Positions 1-9,838 of a stretch of 64,000 nucleotides of DNA are shown piece by piece. The DNA is taken from contig JADKJL010000009.1 in NCBI GenBank assembly GCA_016721015.1, forward strand, positions 372,001-436,000. Direction: 5' to 3'. The position numbers were made by a program, and so were the translations under genes. The notes under the pieces were generated by a model. The model searched no databases, was not told the DNA's origin, and worked only from the letters and a program-made list of their open reading frames with translations. The DNA is from Lysobacterales bacterium. GTDB lineage: Bacteria; Pseudomonadota; Gammaproteobacteria; Xanthomonadales; Rhodanobacteraceae. The stretch's first letter is position 1. Each line of letters starts with the position of its first letter.

Positions 1-1
1 C

Positions 2-625
2 AAGCCGTTCGTCTCGGTGCTGCTGACCGTCAGCAGCCATCCCCCGTTTCTCGATCCGCGCAGTCACAAGATCGATCCGGAACGGTCATTCCGCTACGTC
101 GACGAGCAAATCGGCATATTCCACGAGGCGTTGCGGCTGCGCGGCTTCCTCGATCATGGCCTGCTCATCGTCATGGGCGACCACCGCACGATGACGCCTC
201 TGCACGAAGACGAATTCGCGGCACAGGGCGAGCGCGCCTACGCACGCGTACCGATGGTCGTCGCCGGCAAAGTCGACATGCCGGCGGTTGTCGGGGAGGC
301 ATTCCAGCAAACCGACCTGCTGCCCTCGCTGGCCTGGCAGATGGGTGCCGAGCAATGTCGATCCGCCTACAACGGGAATTTTCTCAGGAACGCCCCGCAA
401 GCGCCGGGGATCGTCGTGCATGCGCGTGGCGATGACCGCAACCGCATCGACATCTACCACGACGACAGCGTGTCCGGATTCCTGCTCGACGGGGACGACA
501 GCCGCTGGCTGGATGGCGCTCCGCCCGATGCTGAACGCATCGCCGCCTGGATCAATGTGCAGCGCGCCGAGGCCGCCGAACGAGGATTGCGCGAGTCACG
601 CGAGCAGCACGCCGACAAGCGCTGA
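2..625 (+). CDS. LTA synthase-type sulfatase/phosphoglycerol transferase, C-terminal part
   Basis: This is the last 207 codons of a gene that begins before the window; the frame is open from base 2. The visible part carries hallmarks of the alkaline-phosphatase/sulfatase fold as used by LtaS/OpgB-like enzymes: a TVSSHPPF strand near the start, and VMGDHRTM, where the Asp-His pair is expected to bind metal. It ends in a charged tail. Family members usually have several N-terminal membrane helices and work in the periplasm, transferring phosphoglycerol or phosphoethanolamine-type groups to glycans or lipids; the helices would lie outside the window. The substrate cannot be told from this fragment. 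Its stop lies one base from the convergent folD stop, leaving no room for a terminator. Confidence 0.75.
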   Translation, partial: KPFVSVLLTVSSHPPFLDPRSHKIDPERSFRYVDEQIGIFHEALRLRGFLDHGLLIVMGDHRTMTPLHEDEFAAQGERAYARVPMVVAGKVDMPAVVGEAFQQTDLLPSLAWQMGAEQCRSAYNGNFLRNAPQAPGIVVHARGDDRNRIDIYHDDSVSGFLLDGDDSRWLDGAPPDAERIAAWINVQRAEAAERGLRESREQHADKR

Positions 626-626
626 A

Positions 627-1481
627 TCAGTCGAAAAAGCTTTCCGCCGCTTCGAGGGTGTTTTCCATCAGGGTGGCCACGGTCATTGGCCCGACGCCAC
701 CCGGAACCGGCGTGATCCAGGCCGCGCGCTCGGCGGCGACGGCAAACTCGACATCACCGGTCAGGCTGCCATCCGCGCGCCGGTTGATGCCGACATCGAT
801 CACCGTGGCGCCCGGCTTGATCCACTCGCCACGGACGAGGCCAGGCCGCCCGACCGCGACGACGAGGATGTCGGCGGCGGCGACGAAGCCCGCCAGATCC
901 TCGGTGAAGCGGTGGCAGACCGTGGTCGTGCAGCCAGCCAGCAGCAACTCAAGCACGAGTGGCCGCCCGACGTGATTGGACACGCCAACGACCACGGCAT
1001 GCTTGCCGCGCACCGGGCGATCGGTGTGCGCAAGCAAGGTCATCACGCCCTTCGAGGTACACGGCCGCAGACCACGCTGGCGCAGAACCAGGCGACCGAC
1101 ATTTTCGGCCTGGAAACCATCGACATCCTTGTGCGGATCGATGCGGTTGATCAGCGCATTGGCATCGACATGCTTGGGCAACGGCAACTGGACGAGGATG
1201 CCATGCACAGCCGGATCCGCATTCAGGCGATCGATCAGTGCCGCCAGTTCAGCCTCCGGCGTGTCTTCGGCCAGATCGAAGGCCAGTGACGAGAAACCGA
1301 CGCGCTCGCAGGCGCGTCGTTTGTTGCGCACATAAACGGCCGAAGCGGCTTCGCTGCCGACCAGGATCACGGCTAGGCCCGGGCGCGGCTTGCCCGCGCG
1401 AACGCGAGCCTGCACGCGGACGGCCAGGCGTTCAAGCAACTCATCGGCAATACGCTTGCCATCCAGCAGACGTGCGCTCAT
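627..1481 (-). CDS. folD: Bifunctional methylenetetrahydrofolate dehydrogenase/methenyltetrahydrofolate cyclohydrolase
   Basis: FolD oxidises 5,10-methylene-THF with NADP and hydrolyses the methenyl product to 10-formyl-THF, supplying one-carbon units for purines and fMet-tRNA in the cytosol. The product is 284 residues, the usual family length. Visible motifs are YVRNKRRACE with the catalytic Lys region, the HGILVQLPLPKH segment, DGFQAENVG, and the nucleotide-binding GVSNHVGRP. The C-terminal PVPGGVGPMTVATLMENT is diagnostic. A TTG lies one codon upstream, but the ATG at 1481 is better spaced from a GGAG. No partner gene shares the transcript. Confidence 0.97.
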   Translation of the reverse strand: MSARLLDGKRIADELLERLAVRVQARVRAGKPRPGLAVILVGSEAASAVYVRNKRRACERVGFSSLAFDLAEDTPEAELAALIDRLNADPAVHGILVQLPLPKHVDANALINRIDPHKDVDGFQAENVGRLVLRQRGLRPCTSKGVMTLLAHTDRPVRGKHAVVVGVSNHVGRPLVLELLLAGCTTTVCHRFTEDLAGFVAAADILVVAVGRPGLVRGEWIKPGATVIDVGINRRADGSLTGDVEFAVAAERAAWITPVPGGVGPMTVATLMENTLEAAESFFD

Positions 1482-1623
1482 CAATACTCCAGTGGAATCC
1501 AGGCATTATCCACGTCGATGCCAAAGCGCTCAAACGCGGCTGCTGGCGGACTGGCGAACTCCACCCGGCCGGACTGCTAGGATTCGCAGTCACGGCCATG
1601 CGCCGCCGCAATCGAGAACGCAG

Positions 1624-1929
1624 ATGACCGACATCAGCACTGAACTTGAAGCTGCCGCATTCCGTCGCCTGCTGCAACATCTGAATGCGCGCAGCGACGT
1701 GCAGAACATCGACCTGATGACGCAAGCCGGATTCTGCCGCAACTGCCTTGCCGACTGGTATCGCGAAGCTGCCGAACAGCGCGGTCAGTCGGTCAGCAAG
1801 GAGCAGGCGCGCGAGATCATCTACGGCGAACCGTTTGTCGAATGGAAAGCCAAGCACCAGCGCGAGGCCAGCAGCGAACAGCTTGCTGCGTTCGCCGCCG
1901 CGCAGAAGGCCCACGCGCAGGGTGATTGA
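1624..1929 (+). CDS. DUF1244 family small protein
   Basis: A 101-residue protein that I recognise as the DUF1244 family, found widely in proteobacteria and without an established function. The key conserved patch is GFCRNCLADWY near residues 39-49, where two cysteines spaced by two residues could bind a metal or be redox active. It is followed by the conserved IIYGEPFVEWK. The frame stays open upstream of 1624, but the family begins near the ATG chosen here, with only a weak ribosome site. It stands alone between folD and a convergent exporter gene whose stop is three bases away. The family assignment is fairly secure; the role is unknown. Confidence 0.85.
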   Translation: MTDISTELEAAAFRRLLQHLNARSDVQNIDLMTQAGFCRNCLADWYREAAEQRGQSVSKEQAREIIYGEPFVEWKAKHQREASSEQLAAFAAAQKAHAQGD

Positions 1930-1932
1930 GGG

Positions 1933-2817
1933 TCAGCCGGAAATATTCTGGCGCACGGATGCGCGCACGCTGATCCACGCGCCCAGCAACAACAGCAGCA
2001 AGGCCACGGCCTGACTCCAGTGCGCCGCAACACGACCGCTGGCGAGCAGAAGCAAAGTCGACAGCAAGGGCGCGGCATAGGAAAGCGTTGCCAGCAGCGC
2101 GATATCGCCATGCTTGGTGCCGCGATCCCAGAGCCGGAACGCCACTCCCACCGGGCCGAGCCCCATCAGGATCAGGACAAGTGCCTGCGCACGATTCGGC
2201 ATGACACTGCTCTCGATCATCAGATGGACGATTCCGGCGAGCAGCGCAACCAGCAGACAGGGCCCAGCGATGGCCACACTGGGAACGCTGGCGTGACGAC
2301 GGTTCAGGACGGAATAGGCCGACCAGACCAGGGCCGCGCCGAATGCCGCGGCATAGCCCGGCAGATTGGCCGTATCGATCGCCAGCGCGCGGCCCTGGAC
2401 GAGCATGATGATGACCCCGAGCAGGCCGAGCACGGTGCCGATCAGTTGCCCGAACTTCAGGCGGACACCGGGCAGGAAGGCGGCAAACACGACGATCAGC
2501 AGTGGCCAAAGGTAGTTGATCAGGTTGGCCTCGACGGCCGGGGCATGGCGAAAGGCGATGAAGTACAAGGCGTGATAGCCAAACAAGGCGGCCACCGCGA
2601 GCACAAACGCCGGCCATGGCTGCACCAGTCGATCGAGACGCACGCGCAGGCTGCCCGGCGACGCCAGCAGCGACGCCAGACCTCCGATGGCGAAGCTGAT
2701 CGCGAGAATCTCGAATGGCGGAAGATCCGCCGTGAACAGCGCCATCACGGCCAGTGACGACCACAGCAGGATCGCCATGACTCCGCTCCAGGTGGCCGAA
2801 CTGCGCGGATCACTCAT
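1933..2817 (-). CDS. EamA/DMT-family transporter
   Basis: A polytopic inner-membrane protein of 294 residues with about ten hydrophobic segments in two repeats, the layout of drug/metabolite transporter (EamA) proteins. Segments such as EANLINYLWPLLIVVFAA and ALVWSAYSVLNRR, with a conserved Trp and Tyr in the second repeat, are typical. Members export amino acids, purines or small metabolites; the substrate is not predictable here. The frame is open further upstream, but that stretch is basic and non-hydrophobic, so the ATG at 2817 just before the first helix is preferred. It is divergent from the Nudix gene with 53 bases between the two starts, which must hold both promoters. Confidence 0.85.
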   Translation of the reverse strand: MSDPRSSATWSGVMAILLWSSLAVMALFTADLPPFEILAISFAIGGLASLLASPGSLRVRLDRLVQPWPAFVLAVAALFGYHALYFIAFRHAPAVEANLINYLWPLLIVVFAAFLPGVRLKFGQLIGTVLGLLGVIIMLVQGRALAIDTANLPGYAAAFGAALVWSAYSVLNRRHASVPSVAIAGPCLLVALLAGIVHLMIESSVMPNRAQALVLILMGLGPVGVAFRLWDRGTKHGDIALLATLSYAAPLLSTLLLLASGRVAAHWSQAVALLLLLLGAWISVRASVRQNISG

Positions 2818-2870
2818 CGTCGGCGATCCGCCAACCGACGATTTCCGGCGGGGCAGCCAGATCTGCGAAA

Positions 2871-3392
2871 ATGCACGACCCCCGCCAGAACCTCCCGTTG
2901 TCCATGCCCTATACCCCGATCGTCGCCACCCTCGGCTATGTATTGTCCGCCGATCGCCGCCACGTGTTGCTGATCCACCGCAATGCACGTGCCAACGATC
3001 AGCATCTCGGCAAGTACAACGGGCTCGGTGGAAAGATGGATCCGGACGAGGACGTCGTCGCCTGCATGCGCCGCGAGATTCGCGAGGAAGCCGCCATCGA
3101 ATGCACCCGGATGAGTCTGCGCGGAACGATCAGCTGGCCCGGCTTCGGCAAGCAGGGTGAGGATTGGTTCGGCTTTGTGTTCCTGATCGAGGAGTTCACC
3201 GGTACACCGCTGACCCACAATGCCGAAGGAACGCTTGAATGGGTGGCCATCGAAAGCATCCTCGAACTGCCGCTGTGGGAAGGCGACCACCATTTCCTGC
3301 CACTCATCTTCGATGCCGACCCGCGCACGTTTCATGGCGTCATGCCCTATCGCGATGGTCGCATGCTGTCGTGGAGTCATTCGCGAATCTGA
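2871..3392 (+). CDS. Nudix hydrolase, MutT/8-oxo-dGTP diphosphatase type
   Basis: The protein carries a full Nudix box starting at GKMDPDED and ending in RREIREEAAI, which gives the metal-binding glutamates. The GLGGKMDPDED context, with WPGFGKQGEDW downstream, resembles the MTH1/MutT-like 8-oxo-dGTP diphosphatases that hydrolyse damaged nucleoside triphosphates; this subfamily reading is inference. Two starts are possible: the ATG at 2871 (173 residues) or the ATG at 2904 (162 residues, beginning MPYTPIVATLGY). Neither has a good ribosome site; homologues often begin near the second. It converges on yhdP with 19 bases between the stops. Confidence 0.88.
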   Translation: MHDPRQNLPLSMPYTPIVATLGYVLSADRRHVLLIHRNARANDQHLGKYNGLGGKMDPDEDVVACMRREIREEAAIECTRMSLRGTISWPGFGKQGEDWFGFVFLIEEFTGTPLTHNAEGTLEWVAIESILELPLWEGDHHFLPLIFDADPRTFHGVMPYRDGRMLSWSHSRI

Positions 3393-3411
3393 TGGCGCGA
3401 AAGCATCGCGC

Positions 3412-6400
3412 TCAAGGCGAGATCGGCGAAGATTTCCGGGCATTGTCGCTGCCTGAAACGGATGGCGGATTCGCCTTTGCCGGGAGCCTGTCGCCCCGCT
3501 TCGCAGGCGCAACGCGAGCGCCTGGAATCGCATCGATCACGGCCTGCACCGGATCATCCGGCATCGCTGCGCGCTCGGCCGCACTTGCCGCCGCGCCGCT
3601 GCCGATTCCTTCCAAGGTCGTGGCCTCGTCTTCGTCCAGCCGGACACTGTCCTTGCCGATCAGGGTGATCTGCGGTTTGTCCCACGAACCTGATACCTGA
3701 TAGCGCGAGCGCGCCGCACGATTGATTCGCTTGCCGATCAGGGTCTGCACGACCAGGCCAGCCGCCGCACCGACCGGCCCGCCGGCCAGAGCGCCGACCA
3801 CCGGCAGGGCCACTCCGGCGCGCGGAGTGACGATCATTTCCTGATCGTAATCCTTGTCGCGCAGGCCGGTGCGTCCGCTGATCGTGATGTCGGCAGCCGG
3901 GCTGGCGATATGCAGATTGCTGGTGCGCGCGTTGCCATCGGCCAGTGCAAAACTGCCCTTGATCGAATTGAAGCTCATGCCCGATTTGAACAGATCGCTG
4001 AAATCAAGCGACAGCCGGCGCGGGATCTCGCGCAGCGACAGCAGCCCGAACAAGCGACCGCCCGCGCCAGGCTCGACATCGAGGATGCGGCCCTCCTGCA
4101 CGCTGACGTCGAGTGACCCGTTCATGTTGGCTAGCACGAAAGCGGTCGGCGACCCCGGCCAGCTGGCATCGATATGGGCAATCGTCTGACCGCCCTCGAT
4201 GATGCCGGCGAAACCGAAAGTATCGAGCATGCTGCCGAGGCTTTCGGCGGTCAGCTCGACCACCATGCGCGAATGGTTGTCGCCGGCAGTTCCGCTCCAG
4301 GCGCCGCTTGCATGCAGATTTACAGCCGCTGATTTCGTTTCGAGCAGATCAATACGCATGGCGTCGCCATCCGGAGAGCTCTCCAGGCGCAGCTCGCCAA
4401 GGTTGGTGGCGCCAAGCTGCAGTTGTCCGATCCACAGATGCAGCGGCGGAATCGATGCCGGCGCGACGTCAGCCAGGGCCGCCGCCGCACCGTCGTTGCC
4501 GGGCAGGGGTTCCGGCCAGTGCACACGTTGCATCTGTGCCGTGATTCCGCGTCGGCGCAGATCAACGCTGGGCACACTCAGATCGCCCTGCAGTGAATCA
4601 CCGGCCACGTCGATCTTCATCGTCTCGCCGTCCGGTGTAAGCGCGAGATGCAGATTCGGAAAACTGCGTCCGGCCATGAGCAGTTCGTCAACATCGATAT
4701 CGATTCCACGCAGCAGCTCACTGCCACCGCCGCCCGCCGTAAACAAGCCGATCCAGCCGCCGACGTCGAAGGTCTTCGCATGGCCTGCGATGGCCATACC
4801 GCTGGCCGGCAACTCCTTTGTCGAGGCGGCAGGCCCGAGGTCGAGTCTGGCCGCGAGCGGTGTATCCGGCCCGGGCAGACGTCCGCCAATCTGCAGAATG
4901 TCGCCGAGGCTGGCGCTGAACGGTTGCCCGATCAGCGGCATTTCGAGATTGAGCGTGAAAGGCAGTCGCAGATCGGCCGACTTGCCCAGCGGAGCCGGCA
5001 AATTGATCGCAATGCCTTCGAGGTCGCTTTGCAGATGGAGCGCCTTGCGTCCCTTGGCGGCTCCGCTTTCGGAACCGATCGCCAGATCGATATTCCACTC
5101 GGCCTGGCCCGGGAAGTTCGCCATGGCCGGGGCAAGATCGGTGGCCTTGGCGAAGGCGACCGCGGCGGGCAGCACCCCACGCAGACTGGCTTCGAAGGAA
5201 TTGTCCGGATCTTTCGCCGAGCTGCCGATGGCGATGGCGAGGTTTACCGGCAATCCATCGAAGTGGGTCTCCAGGGCATCGGCAAGAACACCGTTGCGGC
5301 CGAAACGAACGCGGCCGCTGGCGTCGGTGAAATGCAGATCCCAGGTCGTTTCGTCGAGATTGGCAGCGCTCAGATCCACATAGCCATCGAGGGTCAAGTC
5401 CTCATGGTGTTTGAGTGGCACGTCCAGATCGATATGCGCCACACCCTTGCCGCCGATGCCAAGGCCACGCAGATAGTCGACATGATCGGCACCGACCGGC
5501 GTCGCACGCAGGTAGCCGAGCAGATCCTTGCCGTTGGCGTGGGCATCGACCGAAAGCTCGAGGACGGGTTCGTGGAAGTCGGCGATCGTGGCTTCCGCCT
5601 CATCCAGACTGATCGCCATCGAGGTGCCTTCACGCGCACTGACTTGCATGCCGTTGTTGATGAAGCGGGCGCTGGCATCGAGACTCTCGCCACTTGGCCA
5701 GTCCGGCAGAAAATCCAGCTTGAGGCCACTCAGTTCGGCACGCGCCTCGAAGCGACCGGCATTGTCGTTGAACGGCCAACTGTCGAGATCACCCCGCACC
5801 AACGCTCGACCCTGCGTGATTTGACCGGCATCCAGGGCGCGGTCGAGCCATTCGACCGTCGTCGCCGGCATGACATTGACCGGCCAGAACAATTTGGCCG
5901 CATCGACATTCGCATCCGAGATATCCGCGTAAAGATCGAGTGACGGTCGTGTACGGTCACGCGGGATCCCGGCTCCGCCGCGCAAGCTGGCGGCAAAGCC
6001 GTCGCCGACCAGATCGAAGCGGTGGCTGCGCACGCTCCAGCCTTCGTCATCGGGCCAGGCCACCACATCGCCACCAAAGCGCGTGAACTCGAACGGCTTG
6101 CGGAACACCATTGGGTAGTCGATCCGGGTTTGCTGCTCGGGCACTTCGAGCCACACGGCCTGGCCATCCCCGCGCAAGTGGGCGGCGAGGCCATCGATGC
6201 CTGGAATTGCCGCAGCCGGACGACTGCTGAAGCGCGAAACCCGGGCATCCACGTCAAACTCCTCGACGCTCGACCAACGCAGGTCGAGCGCATCGACCGC
6301 ACATTGCGGATTGGCCAGATACAGCCAGTGACGCAAGCGCGCGGGCACCGCATCACTGAGCATCGCCAACGTGCCAAGACTGCCCAACTCAAGCGTGCTG

Positions 6401-7446
6401 GCGCGGACATGGGTGGAAGCCGGTTCCGCACTCGCATACTCAGCGACCAAGCGGCCCACCGGGCCTGCCGGATTGTCTGACCCGGCGGAAAAATCAGCGA
6501 GGTCGAAACGCCAACCGGTTTGCTGACGTTGCCAACGTGCGCTCAAGGCCAGATGATCGAACGCACTGCGTGGCAGCACGGCGACTTTCTCATCCACCTT
6601 GATCTCGGTGTTTGCCTGCAGGATGGTCTGGCCGAGGGCGAGCTTGAGCTGTGTCTCGTTGAGCTGGCCCGCCTGCCAGCTTGCCCAGAGCTGGAGATCT
6701 CCTTTCGCCGTCACCACCGTGATTCCACCCGGCGCATGGGTGCCGGTCAGCTCACCGATATCGAGATCGCGCGCGCCGAGATACAGGTGTCCCGAGCGAT
6801 CACCAACATCGATGTCGGCGACCAGCGACAACGGCGATGACGCACTGTTGGCCGTGCCGACCTGGCCGAGCACGCGCGTGATCCGCCCGCGATTGACCAC
6901 GCGCAACTCCGGAATGCGCAGATCAAGATCAATCGCGTGGCTCGGTGCGCGCACGGCCAGCTTCATGTCGACCAGCACGACGACGCCAAGCGATCCCATC
7001 GAGGTATCGCCATCCGCACTTTCGTCGAGATCCAACCCACGCAACTTCCATTGGCCATCGGCAGCCCGGTTCAGGGCCAGATCGAGCCCGACCACGCGAA
7101 ATTCATTCCAGGCCAGATTCTTCTGGAATGCGGCAAACAGGTTGATCGCCAACTCCGATCGGGGCAGGCGCAATTCGGCCTCGCCGGAGTCACTTGCGCG
7201 GATACGCAGGTCGTTGAAGATCAGCCTCGGGCCCGCTCGCGTCCACTGACCGCTCAGCTGTCCGATCGTCACCTGCCGGTGCAGCCGCTCGGACAACCAG
7301 CCCTCGATGCGGCGCGGATTGTCGGCCAGCCAGGGCAAGGCCAACTGGGCAATCGCCACGATCACCGCAGCGGAAATCACCAGGGTGACAAACGCCGCCT
7401 GCACGAAGAAGCGCAGCTTGCGCAGGCGCCTGCGGAACGGCGTCAT
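3412..7446 (-). CDS. yhdP: YhdP family protein (AsmA-like, phospholipid transport between membranes)
   Basis: A giant envelope protein of 1344 residues. One N-terminal membrane anchor (about residues 14-36, after the basic stretch FRRRLRKLR) is followed by a long periplasmic region rich in beta strands, ending in an AsmA-like C-terminal part with FALADGNARTSNLHI and GRTGLRDKDYDQEM. E. coli YhdP is of similar size (1266 residues). YhdP, TamB and YdbH form beta-groove bridges that carry phospholipids to the outer membrane. The gene lies 74 bases downstream of rng on the same strand, the order seen in many gammaproteobacteria, so cotranscription is likely. The C-terminal tail of about 50 residues is Lys/Ala/Pro-rich and may be disordered. 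Confidence 0.93.
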   Translation of the reverse strand: MTPFRRRLRKLRFFVQAAFVTLVISAAVIVAIAQLALPWLADNPRRIEGWLSERLHRQVTIGQLSGQWTRAGPRLIFNDLRIRASDSGEAELRLPRSELAINLFAAFQKNLAWNEFRVVGLDLALNRAADGQWKLRGLDLDESADGDTSMGSLGVVVLVDMKLAVRAPSHAIDLDLRIPELRVVNRGRITRVLGQVGTANSASSPLSLVADIDVGDRSGHLYLGARDLDIGELTGTHAPGGITVVTAKGDLQLWASWQAGQLNETQLKLALGQTILQANTEIKVDEKVAVLPRSAFDHLALSARWQRQQTGWRFDLADFSAGSDNPAGPVGRLVAEYASAEPASTHVRASTLELGSLGTLAMLSDAVPARLRHWLYLANPQCAVDALDLRWSSVEEFDVDARVSRFSSRPAAAIPGIDGLAAHLRGDGQAVWLEVPEQQTRIDYPMVFRKPFEFTRFGGDVVAWPDDEGWSVRSHRFDLVGDGFAASLRGGAGIPRDRTRPSLDLYADISDANVDAAKLFWPVNVMPATTVEWLDRALDAGQITQGRALVRGDLDSWPFNDNAGRFEARAELSGLKLDFLPDWPSGESLDASARFINNGMQVSAREGTSMAISLDEAEATIADFHEPVLELSVDAHANGKDLLGYLRATPVGADHVDYLRGLGIGGKGVAHIDLDVPLKHHEDLTLDGYVDLSAANLDETTWDLHFTDASGRVRFGRNGVLADALETHFDGLPVNLAIAIGSSAKDPDNSFEASLRGVLPAAVAFAKATDLAPAMANFPGQAEWNIDLAIGSESGAAKGRKALHLQSDLEGIAINLPAPLGKSADLRLPFTLNLEMPLIGQPFSASLGDILQIGGRLPGPDTPLAARLDLGPAASTKELPASGMAIAGHAKTFDVGGWIGLFTAGGGGSELLRGIDIDVDELLMAGRSFPNLHLALTPDGETMKIDVAGDSLQGDLSVPSVDLRRRGITAQMQRVHWPEPLPGNDGAAAALADVAPASIPPLHLWIGQLQLGATNLGELRLESSPDGDAMRIDLLETKSAAVNLHASGAWSGTAGDNHSRMVVELTAESLGSMLDTFGFAGIIEGGQTIAHIDASWPGSPTAFVLANMNGSLDVSVQEGRILDVEPGAGGRLFGLLSLREIPRRLSLDFSDLFKSGMSFNSIKGSFALADGNARTSNLHIASPAADITISGRTGLRDKDYDQEMIVTPRAGVALPVVGALAGGPVGAAAGLVVQTLIGKRINRAARSRYQVSGSWDKPQITLIGKDSVRLDEDEATTLEGIGSGAAASAAERAAMPDDPVQAVIDAIPGARVAPAKRGDRLPAKANPPSVSGSDNARKSSPISP

Positions 7447-7520
7447 CGTGAAATGCCGGGGTTGGCCATGCTGTCGATCAAGACCATCATCGGCGACGCA
7501 ACGGCATCCCGTTCAATCCG

Positions 7521-8999
7521 CTAGAGCAAGACAACATCGAACTGCTCCTGCGCATAATGTTCCTCGGGCTGGAAGCGGATGGTCTTGCCAATGAACTCCT
7601 CGAGTTCTGCAACCGCCGTGGAATCCTCGTCGAGGATCCTCGCAACCACATCCTGGGCCGCCAGCACGAGCAGCTTCTCGGCATCGAACTGGCGCACCGC
7701 GCGCGTAATCTCGCGAAAGATCTCGTAGGTCACGGTTTCAGCGGTCTTGATCGTGCCGCGCCCGCTGCAAGCCGGGCACGCCTCACACAGTTGCCGCTCC
7801 AGGCTCTCGGTGGTGCGCTTGCGCGTCATTTCGACCAAACCGAGCGGCGACATGTCGTAGACGGTCGTCTTGGCGTGATCGCGGGCCAGCGATTTTTCGA
7901 GCTGACGGATGACCTGGCGCTTGTGTTCCTCATCGATCATGTCGATGAAATCGATGATGATGATGCCACCCAGATTGCGCAGACGCAGTTGCCGCGCCGC
8001 CGCCTGCGCGGCCTCAAGGTTGGTGCGGTAGACCGTCTCTTCGAGATTGCGCGTACCCAGATAGCTGCCGGTGTTGACGTCGATCGTCGTCATCGCCTCG
8101 GTCTGGTCGACCACGAGATAGCCGCCTGATTTCAGCGGCACCTCCTTCTTAAGCGCACGCTGGATCTCGTCCTCGATTCCGTACAGATCGAATACCGGCC
8201 GCTCGCCGGGATAATGCTCGAGGCGTTCGACCAGTTCGGGCATGAACTGGCCGGTGAATTCAAGCGCCCGGTCGAGCGTCTCGCGGGAATCGATGCGAAC
8301 CTTCTCGATCGTCGGTCGCATCAGGTCGCGCAGCGCGCGCAGGGCCAGCGGCAGATCCTCGTAGACGCGCGTGCCGACCTTTGCCGTGGACATGCGTTGC
8401 TGCAACGCGCTCCACAACTTCCCAAGATAATCGATGTCCTCGCACAAGGCATCGCGACTCTGTCCTTCGGCATTGGTACGCACGATGTAGCCGGACGGAT
8501 TTTCGCCGATCGTCTCGGCCAGAATCTCCTTCAGCCGCATGCGCTCGGTTTCGTCTTCGATGCGCACCGACACGCCGAGCACCGTGCTGTAGGGAAGCAG
8601 CACGAGGTAACGCGAAGGGATCGACAAGTGGGTGGTCAGGCGCGCGCCCTTGCTGCCGATCGGATCCTTGACCACCTGGACAATGATGTCCTGGCCATCA
8701 CGCAGCAGCTCATTGATCGGGGGCGTCAGTGGCGGCGCAGACTCGCCGTTCTCGCCAAGCAGGATTGTCTGCGGACGGATGATATCGGAGGCGTGCAGAA
8801 AGGCGGCTCGGTCGAGTCCAATCTCGACAAAGGCGGCCTGCATGCCAGGCATCACCCGGCTGACTTTACCTTTGTAGACATTGCCGACATACCCGCGGCG
8901 ACTGGCCCGCTCGATATGCATTTCTTGCAGCATGCCGTTCTCGACCAGCGCAACGCGGGTTTCGCGCGGGGTCACATTGATCAGGATTTCTTCGGTCAC
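7521..8999 (-). CDS. rng: Ribonuclease G
   Basis: RNase G is a cytosolic endoribonuclease of the RNase E/G family that matures the 5' end of 16S rRNA and decays some mRNAs. The 492-residue length matches RNase G (489 in E. coli) and lacks the long C-terminal scaffold of RNase E. It starts with TEEILINVTPRETRVALVE, followed by an S1 domain (GYVGNVYKGKVSRVMPG). The catalytic part includes TTIDVNTGSYLG and IIIIDFIDM, whose Asp residues bind magnesium, and the zinc-link CPACSGRG. The start codon is GTG with no clear ribosome site. It follows maf and precedes yhdP. Confidence 0.97.
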   Translation of the reverse strand: MTEEILINVTPRETRVALVENGMLQEMHIERASRRGYVGNVYKGKVSRVMPGMQAAFVEIGLDRAAFLHASDIIRPQTILLGENGESAPPLTPPINELLRDGQDIIVQVVKDPIGSKGARLTTHLSIPSRYLVLLPYSTVLGVSVRIEDETERMRLKEILAETIGENPSGYIVRTNAEGQSRDALCEDIDYLGKLWSALQQRMSTAKVGTRVYEDLPLALRALRDLMRPTIEKVRIDSRETLDRALEFTGQFMPELVERLEHYPGERPVFDLYGIEDEIQRALKKEVPLKSGGYLVVDQTEAMTTIDVNTGSYLGTRNLEETVYRTNLEAAQAAARQLRLRNLGGIIIIDFIDMIDEEHKRQVIRQLEKSLARDHAKTTVYDMSPLGLVEMTRKRTTESLERQLCEACPACSGRGTIKTAETVTYEIFREITRAVRQFDAEKLLVLAAQDVVARILDEDSTAVAELEEFIGKTIRFQPEEHYAQEQFDVVLL

Positions 9000-9074
9000 G
9001 ACAGGATGTTGGCATGAATAGTTGAAGTGATTTATAGCTGGCGCGAGCGTATGTTGTCGAATGCCGGAAGCACG

Positions 9075-9683
9075 TCATACCCGCCCGTGCAAGGCCCGCA
9101 GATCGTCTTGGACAGCGGAAAGTGGCTGAAATCGCCTCAACAATCGTGAAGTTTCGTGCAAGGGCAGTCCCATTACCCCCGAATAGCTTCCGCTCAAGTG
9201 GCTCACGAACGCGGCGGCGCGCCCCTGGATCGCATACGCACCGGCCTTGCCGAACGGTTCGCCGGTGGCAACATAGGCATCGATCTGAGCCGGCTCGAAT
9301 GCCGAAAAAACCACCTCGGACACCGAAACCGCATGATCCTCGCAGCCAGCGCTGACACACCAGACCACGCTGATGACCCGATGGCTCCGCCCGCCGAGCA
9401 GGCCCAGCATGCGTTTGGCATCCTCCGTATCAGTCGGCTTGCCGAACACTTCGCCATCGAGTTCGACCTCGGTATCAGCACCAATCACGACCGCACCCGC
9501 CACTGCCGCCACCTCAAGAAGCCCCACCCCGGCTTTCTCGCGCGCCACCCGACTCACGTAGTCGATGACAGGCTCGCCGGCACCGCGAACCTCGGCAATG
9601 TCGACATCGAGCACCTCAAAGTCGAGACCGAGCTGTTCGAGCAACTGACGGCGGCGCGGCGAACGGGAAGCAAGGAAATACAT
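9075..9683 (-). CDS. maf: Maf family nucleotide pyrophosphatase
   Basis: Maf proteins hydrolyse non-canonical or excess nucleoside triphosphates to monophosphates (dTTP/UTP or m7GTP types) in the cytosol. The product is 202 residues. It opens with YFLASRSPRRRQLLEQLG, the nucleotide-binding signature, and contains VIGADTEVELDGEVFGKP with the metal-binding acids, then AYAIQGRAA and GSYSGVMGLPLHE. The YAIQG form resembles YhdE-type dTTP/UTP pyrophosphatases. The frame is open upstream to 9794, but homology begins at the ATG at 9683. It lies 75 bases upstream of rng. Confidence 0.95.
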   Translation of the reverse strand: MYFLASRSPRRRQLLEQLGLDFEVLDVDIAEVRGAGEPVIDYVSRVAREKAGVGLLEVAAVAGAVVIGADTEVELDGEVFGKPTDTEDAKRMLGLLGGRSHRVISVVWCVSAGCEDHAVSVSEVVFSAFEPAQIDAYVATGEPFGKAGAYAIQGRAAAFVSHLSGSYSGVMGLPLHETSRLLRRFQPLSAVQDDLRALHGRV

Positions 9684-9838
9684 GGCGGCAATCCACGGAA
9701 CGACTGCGACAGCTTGCCAGAGTGGCGAGCCGATCGGCCATCTGGCGTCGCTCGGGATCAAGCAAATGCGCGCATCATGCTGCGGCCGTCTCACCCCACC
9801 TTGTCGATCATCACCTGCTCACGCAAAGGAGAACTCCC

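Noticed and set aside
2020..2757. A 245-codon open frame opposite the EamA transporter
   Set aside because: Antisense to a membrane protein, giving an Arg/Gln/His-rich chain with no hydrophobic core.
4648..5943. A 431-codon open frame opposite yhdP
   Set aside because: It lies wholly inside the reverse strand of a strong gene; its residue use (Arg/Gly/Gln/Ile-rich) is that of antisense GC-rich DNA and it has no ribosome site.
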